Of a stretch of 64,000 nucleotides of DNA, positions 14,911-23,879 are shown in pieces. Location of the stretch: assembly GCA_020636255.1 (NCBI GenBank), contig JACJYE010000019.1:1-64000 (forward strand). The letters run 5' to 3'. Position numbers and translations under genes: made by a program. The number at the start of each line of letters is the position of its first letter. The first letter of the stretch is position 1. A model generated the notes under the pieces. That model saw nothing but the letters and a program-made list of their open reading frames with translations. It did no database searches and was not told the DNA's origin. Source of the stretch: Lewinellaceae bacterium. Its GTDB lineage: Bacteria > Bacteroidota > Bacteroidia > Chitinophagales > Saprospiraceae.

Positions 14911-17802
14911 CTACACCGTCTCTTCCTCCGTCTGGTACGCCTCCATCGGCGGGCAGGTGCAGATCAGGTTGCGGTCGCCGTAGGCGCTGTCGATGCGGCC
15001 TACGGAGGGCCAGAACTTGAAGCCCTGCCGGAGATAGGGCAGCGGGTACGCGGCCTTCTCGCGCGGGTAGGGGTATGCCCAGCTGTCGGAAGTGACGGCC
15101 TCGGCCGTGTGCGGCGCGTTGGCCAGCACATTGGATTTCGGCGAGGCCTCGCCGGAAGCGATCTCGTCAATCTCCCTGCGGACCTGCAGCAGGGCGTCGC
15201 AGAAGCGGTCCAGCTCTTCCTTGCTCTCGCTCTCCGTCGGCTCGATCATGATGGTGCCGGCGACAGGGAAGGATAGGGTAGGAGCGTGGAAACCATAATC
15301 CATTAGCCGTTTGGCCACATCTTCAGCGGAGCAGAGCGATTTGTAGGGGCGCAGGTCCACGATCAGCTCATGGGCGGAGCGCCCTTTCTCGCCGACGTAC
15401 AGGATGCTGTAGGCTTCTTTGAGCCGGTCTTTGATGTAGTTGGCGTTGAGGATGGCGTATTTCGTAGCGTTCAGCAGGCCGTTTTTGCCCAGCATTTTAA
15501 TATAGGCGTAAGAGATCAGCAGGATACTGGCGCTACCCCAGGGCGCCGATGAGACGGCGGTGATACCCTGGTCGCCGCCGGTCTCCACCAGCGGGTGTTT
15601 GGGCAGGAAAGGCGCCAGGCTGTCGTTGGCGCAGATAGGCCCCATGCCTGGCCCGCCGCCGCCATGAGGAATGGCGAAGGTTTTGTGGAGGTTGAGGTGG
15701 CAAACATCGGCGTGGATGATGCCCGGGCTGGTCAGCCCCACCTGGGCGTTCATATTGGCGCCATCCATATAGACCTTGCCGCCGTGCTGGTGGATAAGGC
15801 CGCAAACCTCTTTGATGGCGGTTTCGAACACCCCGTGTGTCGACGGGTAGGTGACCATCAGGCACGAAAGCTTATCACTGTGCTGCTCTGTTTTGGCGCG
15901 CAGGTCGGCCAGGTCGATATTGCCTTTTTCATCGCATTTGACGACCACCACTTCCATGCCGGCCATGACGGCGCTGGCGGGGTTGGTGCCGTGCGCCGAT
16001 TCAGGGATGAGGGCTATGTTGCGGTGCCCCTGCCCGTTGGCCTCGTGGTATGCCCTGATGACCATCAGGCCGGAGTATTCGCCCTGAGCGCCCGAGTTGG
16101 GCTGCAGCGAGCAGGCCGAGAAGCCGGTGATATCGCTGAGCCAGCTCTCCAGCTCGCGGAATATCTTCTGATAACCCAGGGCCTGGCTGAGCGGTGCAAA
16201 AGGGTGGATGTTGGCGAAGGCATCCCAGCTTACCGGTATCAGCTGCGTGGCGGCGTTGAGCTTCATCGTGCAGGAGCCCAGTGCGATCATGGAGTGCGTC
16301 AGCGACAGGTCGCGGTTCTCCAGGCGCTTGATGTACCGCATCATCTTCGTCTCGGTATGGTAGCTATTGAACACGGGGTGCTCCAGGTAGCTGCTGGTAC
16401 GCACGAGGGGTTCCTGGATCTGGTATGCTGCAGGTTCCGCAGGGTTGAATGCCGCCTGTTTGTGTCCTTTAGCTTCGGCGAACAAGGCGGTGAGCTGGCG
16501 GATATCGGCGAGGCTGGCCGTCTCGTCGAGGCTTATCTGCACGGTTTGGCCCGAGTAATAAAAGTTGATCTCTTTTTCCAGGGCGAGCCCTCTCACCGAC
16601 ATCTCCAGATGGTGGTCAACCTGGATGCTGAGGGTATCGAAGTAGTGCTTGTTGAGCTGTTCGTAGCCCAGTGACCGGAGGTTGGCGTCCAGGATCTGGG
16701 CCAGAGTGTGCACGCGCTCTGCAATGGCCTTGATGCCTTTGGGGCCGTGGTAGGCGGCGTACATGCCTGCCATAATGGCCAATAAGGCCTGGGCTGTACA
16801 GATATTGGACGTGGCCTTCTCGCGCCGGATATGCTGTTCGCGGGTCTGCAGCGCCATGCGCAGGGCAGGTTTCCCATGGGCATCGACAGACACGCCGATG
16901 ATACGCCCGGGGATCTGGCGCTTGAAGTCTTCTTTGGTAGCGAAATAGGCAGCATGGGGGCCGCCATAACCCATCGGCACACCGAAGCGCTGTGTATTGC
17001 CCACTACTGCGTCGGCGCCCCATTCTCCGGGAGGCGACAGCAGGGCCAGGCCGAGCAGGTCGGCGGCAACGGTGACATATACTTCCGATGCCTGCGCTTT
17101 TTGCGTCAGCGCCCGGTAGTCTTCCACCGAGCCGTCGGCTGCCGGGTATTGCAGCAGGATGCCGAAAACCTTATCCGTAAACTCGAACTTATTCCAGTCT
17201 TCAACGACGACTTCGATGCCCAGCGCGGCTGCGCGGGTCTTCAGCACATCGATGGTTTGCGGGAACACCTTGTCGGACACCAGGAAGCGGTTGACATCGT
17301 CGCCTTTATTGCGTTTGTTGCGGATGCCGTGAAACATGATCATCGCCTCCGCTGCGGCCGTGCCTTCGTCCAGTAGCGAGGCATTGGCAATGGGCAGGGC
17401 CGTGAGCTCGCTGGCCATAGTCTGGAAGTTCAGCAGGGCTTCCAGGCGGCCCTGGGCGATCTCCGCCTGATAGGGCGTGTACTGGGTGTACCAGCCCGGG
17501 TTCTGGAAGATATTGCGCAGGATGACCGAAGGGGTGATCGTGCCGTAGTACCCCAGGCCGATATAGGGCCGGAACACCTTATTCATGGAAGCGGTGCGCT
17601 GGAGTTCCTGAAGGTATTCGAATTCCGTCATGGCCTCGGGTACATTCAGCTCCCGGTTCATGCGAATGCCATCGGGCACCGTTTCGTAGATGAGCTGGTC
17701 CAGTGAGCTGGCGCCGATGACTTTTAACATATCCTGAAGTTCCGTTTCACTGATGCCGATATGGCGGTTGATGAAGCGGTCGTAAGAATCGGTTTTACTC
17801 AT
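14911..17802 (-). CDS. gcvP: Glycine dehydrogenase (decarboxylating), P-protein
   Basis: A 963-residue fused-type P-protein of the glycine cleavage system. It decarboxylates glycine with PLP and passes the aminomethyl group to the lipoyl H-protein. N-terminal half: DRFINRHIGISETELQDML ... FRPYIGLGYYGT. C-terminal half: the PLP site HLNLHKTFAIPHGGGGPG with lysine 707, and the glycine-rich loop after it. Length matches single-chain GcvP (about 950-960). No gcvT or gcvH is adjacent, so the system is dispersed. The 91-bp upstream gap is too short for a glycine riboswitch. Confidence 0.97.
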   Translation of the reverse strand: MSKTDSYDRFINRHIGISETELQDMLKVIGASSLDQLIYETVPDGIRMNRELNVPEAMTEFEYLQELQRTASMNKVFRPYIGLGYYGTITPSVILRNIFQNPGWYTQYTPYQAEIAQGRLEALLNFQTMASELTALPIANASLLDEGTAAAEAMIMFHGIRNKRNKGDDVNRFLVSDKVFPQTIDVLKTRAAALGIEVVVEDWNKFEFTDKVFGILLQYPAADGSVEDYRALTQKAQASEVYVTVAADLLGLALLSPPGEWGADAVVGNTQRFGVPMGYGGPHAAYFATKEDFKRQIPGRIIGVSVDAHGKPALRMALQTREQHIRREKATSNICTAQALLAIMAGMYAAYHGPKGIKAIAERVHTLAQILDANLRSLGYEQLNKHYFDTLSIQVDHHLEMSVRGLALEKEINFYYSGQTVQISLDETASLADIRQLTALFAEAKGHKQAAFNPAEPAAYQIQEPLVRTSSYLEHPVFNSYHTETKMMRYIKRLENRDLSLTHSMIALGSCTMKLNAATQLIPVSWDAFANIHPFAPLSQALGYQKIFRELESWLSDITGFSACSLQPNSGAQGEYSGLMVIRAYHEANGQGHRNIALIPESAHGTNPASAVMAGMEVVVVKCDEKGNIDLADLRAKTEQHSDKLSCLMVTYPSTHGVFETAIKEVCGLIHQHGGKVYMDGANMNAQVGLTSPGIIHADVCHLNLHKTFAIPHGGGGPGMGPICANDSLAPFLPKHPLVETGGDQGITAVSSAPWGSASILLISYAYIKMLGKNGLLNATKYAILNANYIKDRLKEAYSILYVGEKGRSAHELIVDLRPYKSLCSAEDVAKRLMDYGFHAPTLSFPVAGTIMIEPTESESKEELDRFCDALLQVRREIDEIASGEASPKSNVLANAPHTAEAVTSDSWAYPYPREKAAYPLPYLRQGFKFWPSVGRIDSAYGDRNLICTCPPMEAYQTEEETV

Positions 17803-17837
17803 TATGAAGCCTGATTTGACTGGTTAGGAATTGGGCG

Positions 17838-17845
17838 TAAAGGTA
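17838..17845 (-). promoter_or_regulatory. Near-consensus -7 element for gcvP
   Basis: It reads TACCTTTA on the minus strand, one mismatch from TAnnTTTG, 35 bases upstream of the gcvP ATG. Confidence 0.3.
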
Positions 17846-17893
17846 CGACATTTTATCCTGCAAATAACAATGATGGAAGTCATGTGGTTGCCT

Positions 17894-20287
17894 TTACTTC
17901 TGCAGGCACATCTTGCCGGCGGCATAGCCGCGAGCACTGGCCAGGCGGTACAGGTAGATGCCTTCCGGCAGGCCCTCGCCGTCGATCAGCACTTCGCTGC
18001 CGGTGATATTGTCATAGCGGCGCAACACCTGTCCGTTCAGCCCTGTGACCTCCAGCCGGAAGGCCTCCCGGCGGGGATTCTCGAACACCAGCCGCGTTTG
18101 GCGGCTGAATGGGTTGGGGAAGAGCTGTACGCCGATATTTTTGCCCAGGCTGGTTGTACCGTTCGGGACGTATTCCACGCAGCCGTTCTCGATGAGCGTG
18201 ACCACCTGCTCCTGGTCTTTGTTGACGATATCGATGATCTCGCTGATGCAGATGAAGTTGTCGGTGATCTCCGAGAAGTGAACGCGGCAAAGCGGCTGCA
18301 CTTCGTTTGTCTTGTACAGTGCGGAATCCTGATAGGATATGCCGATCACGTGATCGAGGGAGCCCATGGGGTTGATGGGGAAAATGGTGTCGGGCGCCAG
18401 GTTTTCCACCTGCATGATCTGTATGCCGCTCATGCGGAATTCATAGGCGTTCACCCTGGTGGTATAGTTGTACATACCGATGTCGACGTATTTTTCTTCG
18501 AAGTTGACGTCCATAATGCTCAGGCTGACGGTATCCGTCGTGTTCAGCACGCCGGAAGGGAAGTTGCAGTGGTTGTGGGTGCCGTTGCCGATATGTGGGT
18601 GGTTGGTGCCGAAGTTGATACAGCTGGCCAGCAGGGAAGCGTCGAAGACAGTGATGGCCCCGTCGGCGTTGAGGTCGTTGCAGGCGGTGGGGGAGATATC
18701 TCCGGCCAGGGTTTCCAGTACGTATTCCTGGGCGTCCAGCATTTCCTGGGCGCCGTCCTGGTTGATATCGCCGCGCAGGGCGGTGCCGCCGCATTCGCCG
18801 TTACAGTCTATCTGCACGTTGCCGTAGGCTGCGCCGGTACAGTCCACATAAGGCTCACATTCCGGGTCGAGCGTCATCTGTAGCTGGCCGGAAGAGCGGT
18901 CCAGGATGACACACACCTGCGCCCAGTTGTTGAGGGTGTCGCGCTCCAGGCGCCCGAGGCGGTCGGGAGCATTACCCCAGTTGACGCGTGTGACGAAAAG
19001 GTAGCGCCCATCCGGCACATCGGTCACATCGATCCACTGGCATTCCAGGCCGGAGCTGTAGATGTCGTGGCAACCGGCAGAGATGCCCATATTGCCGCAG
19101 CCGTATTGTGGCGAGCCCGTTGTACAGCCCAGGTCGATGACGCAAAAACCGTTTTTAAAACCAATAGGGGTTTGCGTGCCGTCTTCGGAAAAGAGGATGT
19201 ATTCCGCATAACCGGCATAGTGGAAGTGGTTGTGGCAGTTGTCCCAGGTGAACTGGTTGTTGGTATAAGTCGGTTGGCCGATGTAGTAGTCGAGCTGCCC
19301 GTCGTTGGCGATCCAGGTGGTGAACCGGATGATGTCGCGCTGTCCGTAGCCGTGCAGGCAGCCTTCGTTGATCAGGCAGGGGTCGGTAGAGTTGATGGTG
19401 GTCAGGTAGATGGAGCTGGACAGGATGTCCTGCCGCACTACGAGGTCCGGCCCGTCGGGGCAGTTGGGGTCGCCCTGCGGGATACAGGAGCCGTCGTCGA
19501 TGGTGGCCAGGGGGTTATAATTGCAGGACGACGGGTCGGTGCAGCCCACCACGGGGCCGTCGTAGGTGATCTCCCAGTTGATAGGGATGCTGTCGGGGCA
19601 GCCGTCGAGGTTGTCGCCGATGCGGATGATGTATTGTTTATTAGGTTCGAAGTAACCCGTCACCACAGCCTGTGGGGCGCAGTCGCTTTCGTCGTCGTTA
19701 AAAAAGATGGTGCTTTGGTTGTCTTCGGCAATGGTGATGCCGTCACAGGTGTCGTAGACCCATATCTTGGTGTCACAGTCGTTCAGCCCGCAGGTGCTGA
19801 TGGTATAGGTGCCCAGCGAGTCGGGCGAGAAGACGTACCAGGTGTCGTCATAGATCGTGGTATACAGGCCGAGGGTATCCACGGGGATGGCCGAGGCGCA
19901 GACTTCGCCCTCCTCGCAGTTGAAGTTGCGGAAATCGAAGCTGCCGAAAGCGCTGTTCTGGGCCAGGGTGTCACCCTCGAGGATGATGCGGTAGAAGCCG
20001 GGCTGGAAAATGCCGTCGCCGTAGGAGTCGTATATGGAAAAAGTGATGCAGGTGCTGTCGGGCACGCAAACCTGAGTTTGGTAAAAAGTATTGTTAGCGT
20101 AGGTGTGGAAGCCGACCTCGTTGTAGACGTTGCCCTCGGAGTCGGTAACGGACCAGGCCGTCTCGCCGGCATACTGGTCGGTACGGATCTCGACGATCAG
20201 AGAAAGCTGCCCTTGAGGGCAGGGCGGTTGTGCATATATTACAAGTGCATTCGCCAGTAAGGCGGTAAGTAGTAAAGCTGCTCTCAT
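17894..20287 (-). CDS. Secreted T9SS protein with lysyl oxidase domain
   Basis: A 797-residue exported protein with a signal peptide (1-19). Two beta-rich domains follow (about 25-245), then a Cys-rich GCTDPSSCNYNP module (249-270) common in this phylum. Residues about 280-465 match lysyl oxidase, a copper amine oxidase that makes aldehydes from lysine side chains. The copper His triad is WDNCHNHFH (H352, H354, H356). K378 (GFKNGFC) and Y410 (CHDIYSSGLECQWIDVTD) stand where animal LOX forms its lysine tyrosylquinone cofactor. A dockerin-like repeat (DINQDGAQEMLDAQEYV ... DLNADGAITVFDASLL) precedes a T9SS sorting domain (LFPNPF ... YLYRLASARGYAAGKM). It probably acts outside the cell on proteins or amines. 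It stands alone on the minus strand. Confidence 0.88.
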   Translation of the reverse strand: MRAALLLTALLANALVIYAQPPCPQGQLSLIVEIRTDQYAGETAWSVTDSEGNVYNEVGFHTYANNTFYQTQVCVPDSTCITFSIYDSYGDGIFQPGFYRIILEGDTLAQNSAFGSFDFRNFNCEEGEVCASAIPVDTLGLYTTIYDDTWYVFSPDSLGTYTISTCGLNDCDTKIWVYDTCDGITIAEDNQSTIFFNDDESDCAPQAVVTGYFEPNKQYIIRIGDNLDGCPDSIPINWEITYDGPVVGCTDPSSCNYNPLATIDDGSCIPQGDPNCPDGPDLVVRQDILSSSIYLTTINSTDPCLINEGCLHGYGQRDIIRFTTWIANDGQLDYYIGQPTYTNNQFTWDNCHNHFHYAGYAEYILFSEDGTQTPIGFKNGFCVIDLGCTTGSPQYGCGNMGISAGCHDIYSSGLECQWIDVTDVPDGRYLFVTRVNWGNAPDRLGRLERDTLNNWAQVCVILDRSSGQLQMTLDPECEPYVDCTGAAYGNVQIDCNGECGGTALRGDINQDGAQEMLDAQEYVLETLAGDISPTACNDLNADGAITVFDASLLASCINFGTNHPHIGNGTHNHCNFPSGVLNTTDTVSLSIMDVNFEEKYVDIGMYNYTTRVNAYEFRMSGIQIMQVENLAPDTIFPINPMGSLDHVIGISYQDSALYKTNEVQPLCRVHFSEITDNFICISEIIDIVNKDQEQVVTLIENGCVEYVPNGTTSLGKNIGVQLFPNPFSRQTRLVFENPRREAFRLEVTGLNGQVLRRYDNITGSEVLIDGEGLPEGIYLYRLASARGYAAGKMCLQK

Positions 20288-20447
20288 GTATTAGTGTTTT
20301 AGGCGCTAAAAATAGCGTTTTTGCCCGATTTGTATTTTCAATGCCGTATTTTTAGCCCTGTAACAGACATAAATAGCAACATCATTGGGTTATGAGCCGG
20401 CAAAAGCAGTTTTCCGCTTTTGTTCATAGCTCAAAACACCACGCTTT

Positions 20448-22850
20448 ATGAATAACCGATTATTGTTCTTACTCTCCGCCTTGTTTTTTACCCTCTCCCT
20501 TCACGCCCAGGAACGCTACATGCGCGCCGCCATACACCTGGATGGCAAGCCCGTGGCTGCGCTGGCCGCAGCCGGTATCGACGTCACCCATGGCGAATGG
20601 CAGGAGGGGCGCATCTTTACCAGTGATTTTTCCGAGTCGGAGGCCGGGCGGCTCCGGGCGGCGGGTTTTGCGGTGGACGTGCTGATCGAAGATGTCCAGG
20701 CCTATTACGTGCAGCGCAACCAACAGGTGGAACTACGCAACCCGGAAGACAGCTGCGATTATGCCGGCGCCCGCCGCTATCCCTACGCTACGCCCGAACA
20801 TTTCGTGCTGGGCTCTATGGGCGGTTTTTATACATATCAGGAAATGCTGGATCAGCTGGACGCCATGGCGGCGGAATACCCGGATCTGATCTCCGCCCGC
20901 CAGCCCGTCGGCGATTTTGTAACACAGGATGGCCACCCCATCTACTGGATGCGTCTGTCGGACCACCCCAACGTGGATGAAGACGAGCCCGGGGTGTTCT
21001 ACAACGCCCTACACCACGCCCGCGAGCCCAACGGCCTTTCCCAGCTCATCTTTTTCATGTGGTATATGCTCGAAAACTACGACACCGACCCTGAGATACG
21101 GGCCCTGGTAGACAGGACGGAGCTCTATTTCATCCCCTGCATCAACCCCGACGGTTATATTTACAACGAACAGATCGCCCCGGAGGGCGGCGGCATGTGG
21201 CGCAAAAACCGGAGGCCGCTGGAGAACAATACCTTCGGCGTCGACCTCAACCGCAACTACGGTTACGAGTGGGGGTTAACGAGCGGCGGCTCCAACGCTA
21301 CCTGGGCGGGCACCTATTTCGGCCCCGAGGCTTTTTCCGAGCCCGAGACCCAGGCCGTGAAGGCTTTCTGTGAAGCCCACGAATTTCGCGTGGCCCTCAA
21401 CTATCACACCTACGGCAACCTGCTGGTCTACCCCTGGAATTATTCGGGCCAGCCCTGCCCCGACGATGACAGCTTCAGTACCATCGCCTCGCTGATGAAC
21501 GAACAGAACAACTTTCTGGCCGGCACGACCACCCAAACGGTGGGTTACTACGTGAGCGGCGGCGCCGACGACTGGATGTACGGCGATACCCTGGCAAAAC
21601 CCAGCATCATATCATTCACACCGGAAGTAGGTGTCGGCGGCGGCGGCGGTGGCTTCTGGCCACCCGTTACCCACATCGAGAACAACTGCAAGGGCACCAT
21701 GCTCATGAACCTGACGGCCGCCCGCGCCGTGCTCAATTATGCGGATCTGAAATACCCCGACACCCGCTATACGGCCCAACTCGACAATAGCCTGGACTAC
21801 ACCCTCAGGCGCTATGGCCTGGCCGGCGGCGATTTCCAGCTCAGCCTGACGCCGCTCACGCCCAACGTCAGCGTATCGAACGGCCTGGCCAGCTACAGCC
21901 TGGCCATGGGTGAGGTGGCAGCCGGCAGCTTCGATATCCAGCTATTGGCCGATATGCAGGAAGGCGAAGAAGCATTACTGCTCCTGGAGCTGGACGGCGG
22001 CAACTGGTCGCGGCGCGACACTGTCCGCCGTATTTATTTCACCGGGGCCCTGAGTTTTTACGACCCGGCCAATTCGTTTGGCAACTGGGAAACGCTGAGC
22101 GGCAACTGGGGCCTCAGCGACAGGGAATATTTCTCACCCCCTACCTCATTCACCGATTCGCCTGATGGCGAGTACCTGCCCTTATCTGCCAACTTCCTGA
22201 CGCTGGACACCCCGCTTGCCATGCCGGATTCCGGCCAGGCGCGCCTGGTGTTCAAAGCGCTGTGGGATATAGCGCCCACTACCGATTATGCCCAGCTCCG
22301 GCTGTCGGTCAACAACGGCCCTTTTTTCCCCGTTTGCGGCCGCTATACCGAGCGATATTATTTAAACGCCGACGAGTGGGAGCCTGCTTATATGGGCCAG
22401 CAACGCCCCTGGGTAGAAGAGGACATCTGCCTGACGCAGTACGCCGGGCCCGGCGACAGCCTGCTGGTGGAATTCGTCATGGTATCCGGCGGCGGCGAAT
22501 CCGACGGCTTTTACTTCGACGACCTGATGCTGGTAGTGGATGGAGAGGACGGCCCTGTGACGGCGACACCGCTCTCCGAAAACCGGCTGGTGGCTATCTC
22601 GCTATACCCCAATCCCGCGCTGGATCGGGTAGTCGTGGGATTAAAGGCAGCCCGTGGTTTTGCTGCCGGCGCCTGTCTGCAAGCCTACAACAGCCTCGGC
22701 CAATTGGTGGCCTCCCGTCCTCTAACTGCCGGCAGACAAGAGCAGCAACTGGAGCTGGACACCCATGGCTGGCAGCCTGGATTGTACTACGTGCGGGTGG
22801 CAGGCAACGGAGCTACTGGGCCGGCGCAACGGGTGGTAGTGGGGTTGTAG
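20448..22850 (+). CDS. Secreted M14 zinc carboxypeptidase with T9SS domain
   Basis: An 800-residue exported peptidase with signal peptide 1-20. The M14 domain spans about 120-430. Zn ligands are H190 and E193 (HAREPNG) and H320 (NYHTYGN); the catalytic Glu is E393 (SFTPEVG). The arginine and substrate pocket lie around WRKNRRPLENNTFGVDLNRNYG. This family removes C-terminal residues from peptides. Beta-sandwich domains follow (about 440-715), and a T9SS type A sorting domain ends the protein (SLYPNPALDRVVVGL ... GLYYVRVAGNG). It is likely a secreted or surface-anchored nutritional protease. It is divergent from the lysyl oxidase gene. Confidence 0.92.
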   Translation: MNNRLLFLLSALFFTLSLHAQERYMRAAIHLDGKPVAALAAAGIDVTHGEWQEGRIFTSDFSESEAGRLRAAGFAVDVLIEDVQAYYVQRNQQVELRNPEDSCDYAGARRYPYATPEHFVLGSMGGFYTYQEMLDQLDAMAAEYPDLISARQPVGDFVTQDGHPIYWMRLSDHPNVDEDEPGVFYNALHHAREPNGLSQLIFFMWYMLENYDTDPEIRALVDRTELYFIPCINPDGYIYNEQIAPEGGGMWRKNRRPLENNTFGVDLNRNYGYEWGLTSGGSNATWAGTYFGPEAFSEPETQAVKAFCEAHEFRVALNYHTYGNLLVYPWNYSGQPCPDDDSFSTIASLMNEQNNFLAGTTTQTVGYYVSGGADDWMYGDTLAKPSIISFTPEVGVGGGGGGFWPPVTHIENNCKGTMLMNLTAARAVLNYADLKYPDTRYTAQLDNSLDYTLRRYGLAGGDFQLSLTPLTPNVSVSNGLASYSLAMGEVAAGSFDIQLLADMQEGEEALLLLELDGGNWSRRDTVRRIYFTGALSFYDPANSFGNWETLSGNWGLSDREYFSPPTSFTDSPDGEYLPLSANFLTLDTPLAMPDSGQARLVFKALWDIAPTTDYAQLRLSVNNGPFFPVCGRYTERYYLNADEWEPAYMGQQRPWVEEDICLTQYAGPGDSLLVEFVMVSGGGESDGFYFDDLMLVVDGEDGPVTATPLSENRLVAISLYPNPALDRVVVGLKAARGFAAGACLQAYNSLGQLVASRPLTAGRQEQQLELDTHGWQPGLYYVRVAGNGATGPAQRVVVGL

Positions 22851-22952
22851 TGTCATCAGCGTGGGAAGCCTTGTCTGGTGTTTTAATAAATTGATTATCA
22901 GTGTTTTGTTTTTGAGGTTTGCAAAAGATATCAGAAACTTTTGCCTGCGCCC

Positions 22953-22983
22953 TTGCGTATTAAAAAAGGGTGGCTTATATTTG
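22953..22983 (+). promoter_or_regulatory. Promoter for the tRNA-fMet locus
   Basis: A TTG at 22953-22955 and TATATTTG at 22976-22983, with a 20-base spacer, match the Bacteroidota -33/-7 pattern. The predicted start near 22990 places the broken tRNA half-copy inside the tRNA leader. Confidence 0.6.
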
Positions 22984-23024
22984 CCTGCCCATTGAGAAAG
23001 CGGGAAGCCGCTTTTGGGGTAAAC

Positions 23025-23074
23025 ATCGCGGAGTGGAGTCCCGCTTTTTGTAAAAAGCGGGAGTAGCTCGTCGG
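23025..23074 (+). pseudogene. Broken partial copy of the tRNA-fMet 5' half
   Basis: Bases 23023-23038 repeat exactly the sequence that opens the real tRNA (23085-23100). Bases 23063-23074 repeat its D-stem/anticodon-stem start (GTAGCTCGTCGG). Between them the D-loop is replaced by a near-perfect 24-base palindrome (23039-23062). The copy stops before the anticodon, so it cannot be a functional tRNA. Confidence 0.7.
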
Positions 23075-23088
23075 CGGTAAAATAACAT

Positions 23089-23161
<73 letters not shown>

Positions 23162-23172
23162 CACAGTGTGAA

Positions 23173-23205
23173 GGGGCAACCGGAATTTTTCGGTTGCCCC
23201 TTTTT
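23173..23205 (+). terminator. Rho-independent terminator of tRNA-fMet
   Basis: A perfect 10-bp stem (GGGGCAACCG at 23173-23182 with CGGTTGCCCC at 23191-23200), an 8-base loop and a TTTTT tail, 11 bases after the tRNA. Confidence 0.92.
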
Positions 23206-23509
23206 GTTTCGCCCTTCTTTTCGCCGATCTCCAGATCGGCGGTGTGTGTCCTAGCCGTTCCTCGTTGTTTTTTTGGCGCGGCGGTGTCTGAACCGGGATT
23301 TGTCGGATTTGGGGATTACGGGGATTTGGGGGGGCTTGCAATTGTTTACCCTCTCACTTGGACTACCAATACCGCAGGGGTGGCGCCCCTGCGGGTTTCA
23401 GCAGATTTGGCGTTCTGACGTTTTCCCCATTCATAGGGCCTTTGCCTACAATTCGAGGCGAGGTTTTCAGCCGGGTTTCTTTCATGCCTGCGCATGATGA
23501 AGAATATTT

Positions 23510-23773
23510 GTAACTATTCAGCATGCGGCCTAAAATGCTCCTGAAGCAAAATTTTGTAGGCTTTTCATGCCTAACCCCTTCTCAGAGGCTGTCTCAAAAG
23601 TATGGAATTGAAAAATAGTGCCAAATCATGTTTCGCCGCCTGGCCTAGCCCCTCTGGCTCCCCAAAGGGGAGAACCGGCCAGGCGCCGATAAACAGCATA
23701 TTATTTGGCTTCGATGTTTTTATTTTGACTTTTGAGACAGCCCCGGGCGGATTACAAAATTTTGCTTCAGGCC
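23510..23773 (+). repeat. Outer repeat copy 1 (carries the inner MITE)
   Basis: It begins GTAACTATTCAGCA and contains CCTGAAGCAAAATTTTGTA on its left side. The exact reverse complement, TACAAAATTTTGCTTCAGG, lies on its right side, flanking the inner element. The same left and right flanks recur in the same orientation at 56672-56964. The right terminal sequence (TGCTGAATAGTTAC in copy 2) is missing here. Confidence 0.7.
23587..23742 (+). mobile_element. 156-bp MITE-like element, copy 1
   Basis: It is bounded by terminal inverted repeats GGCTGTCTCAAAAGT and (A)CTTTTGAGACAGCC and contains a central hairpin (CTCCCCAAAGGGGAG). It has no coding capacity. The copy at 56750-56905 is nearly identical but in the opposite orientation. 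The ends resemble those of transposase-encoding IS elements, so it is probably a non-autonomous derivative; no transposase lies in the window. Confidence 0.8.
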
Positions 23774-23842
23774 GGCCAGGTATCCGAAGAGGAACGAAAG
23801 AAGATATGGGCCTTTTTGATGGACCATTTCACGATAGAGTAA
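23747..23842 (+). pseudogene. Possible C-terminal gene remnant after the MITE
   Basis: A frame with natural-looking composition (..DYKILLQAGQVSEEERKKI.., then an aromatic-rich helix ending in FTIE) runs from the MITE edge to a stop at 23840. It has no start codon of its own. It could be the tail of a gene cut by the repeat, or chance. Confidence 0.25.
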
Positions 23843-23879
23843 ACCGCCAACTTATTTTTTGAACACTGTCAAGTGTGCT

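Larger units (their letters stand above)
23206..23879. other. Gene-free stretch holding a nested repeat and a coding scrap
   Basis: No convincing gene. It contains a small palindrome near 23222-23238 (CCGATCTCCAGATCGG), the nested repeat at 23510-23773, and a 31-codon coding-like tail at 23747-23842. The short frames here do not resemble proteins I know. Confidence 0.6.

Noticed and set aside
17803..17893. Glycine riboswitch before gcvP
   Set aside because: Only 91 bp lie between the genes, and no tandem aptamer-like structure is visible.
19067..20260. 397-codon plus-strand frame over the lysyl oxidase gene
   Set aside because: Val/Asp-rich complement frame of a gene with clear domains.
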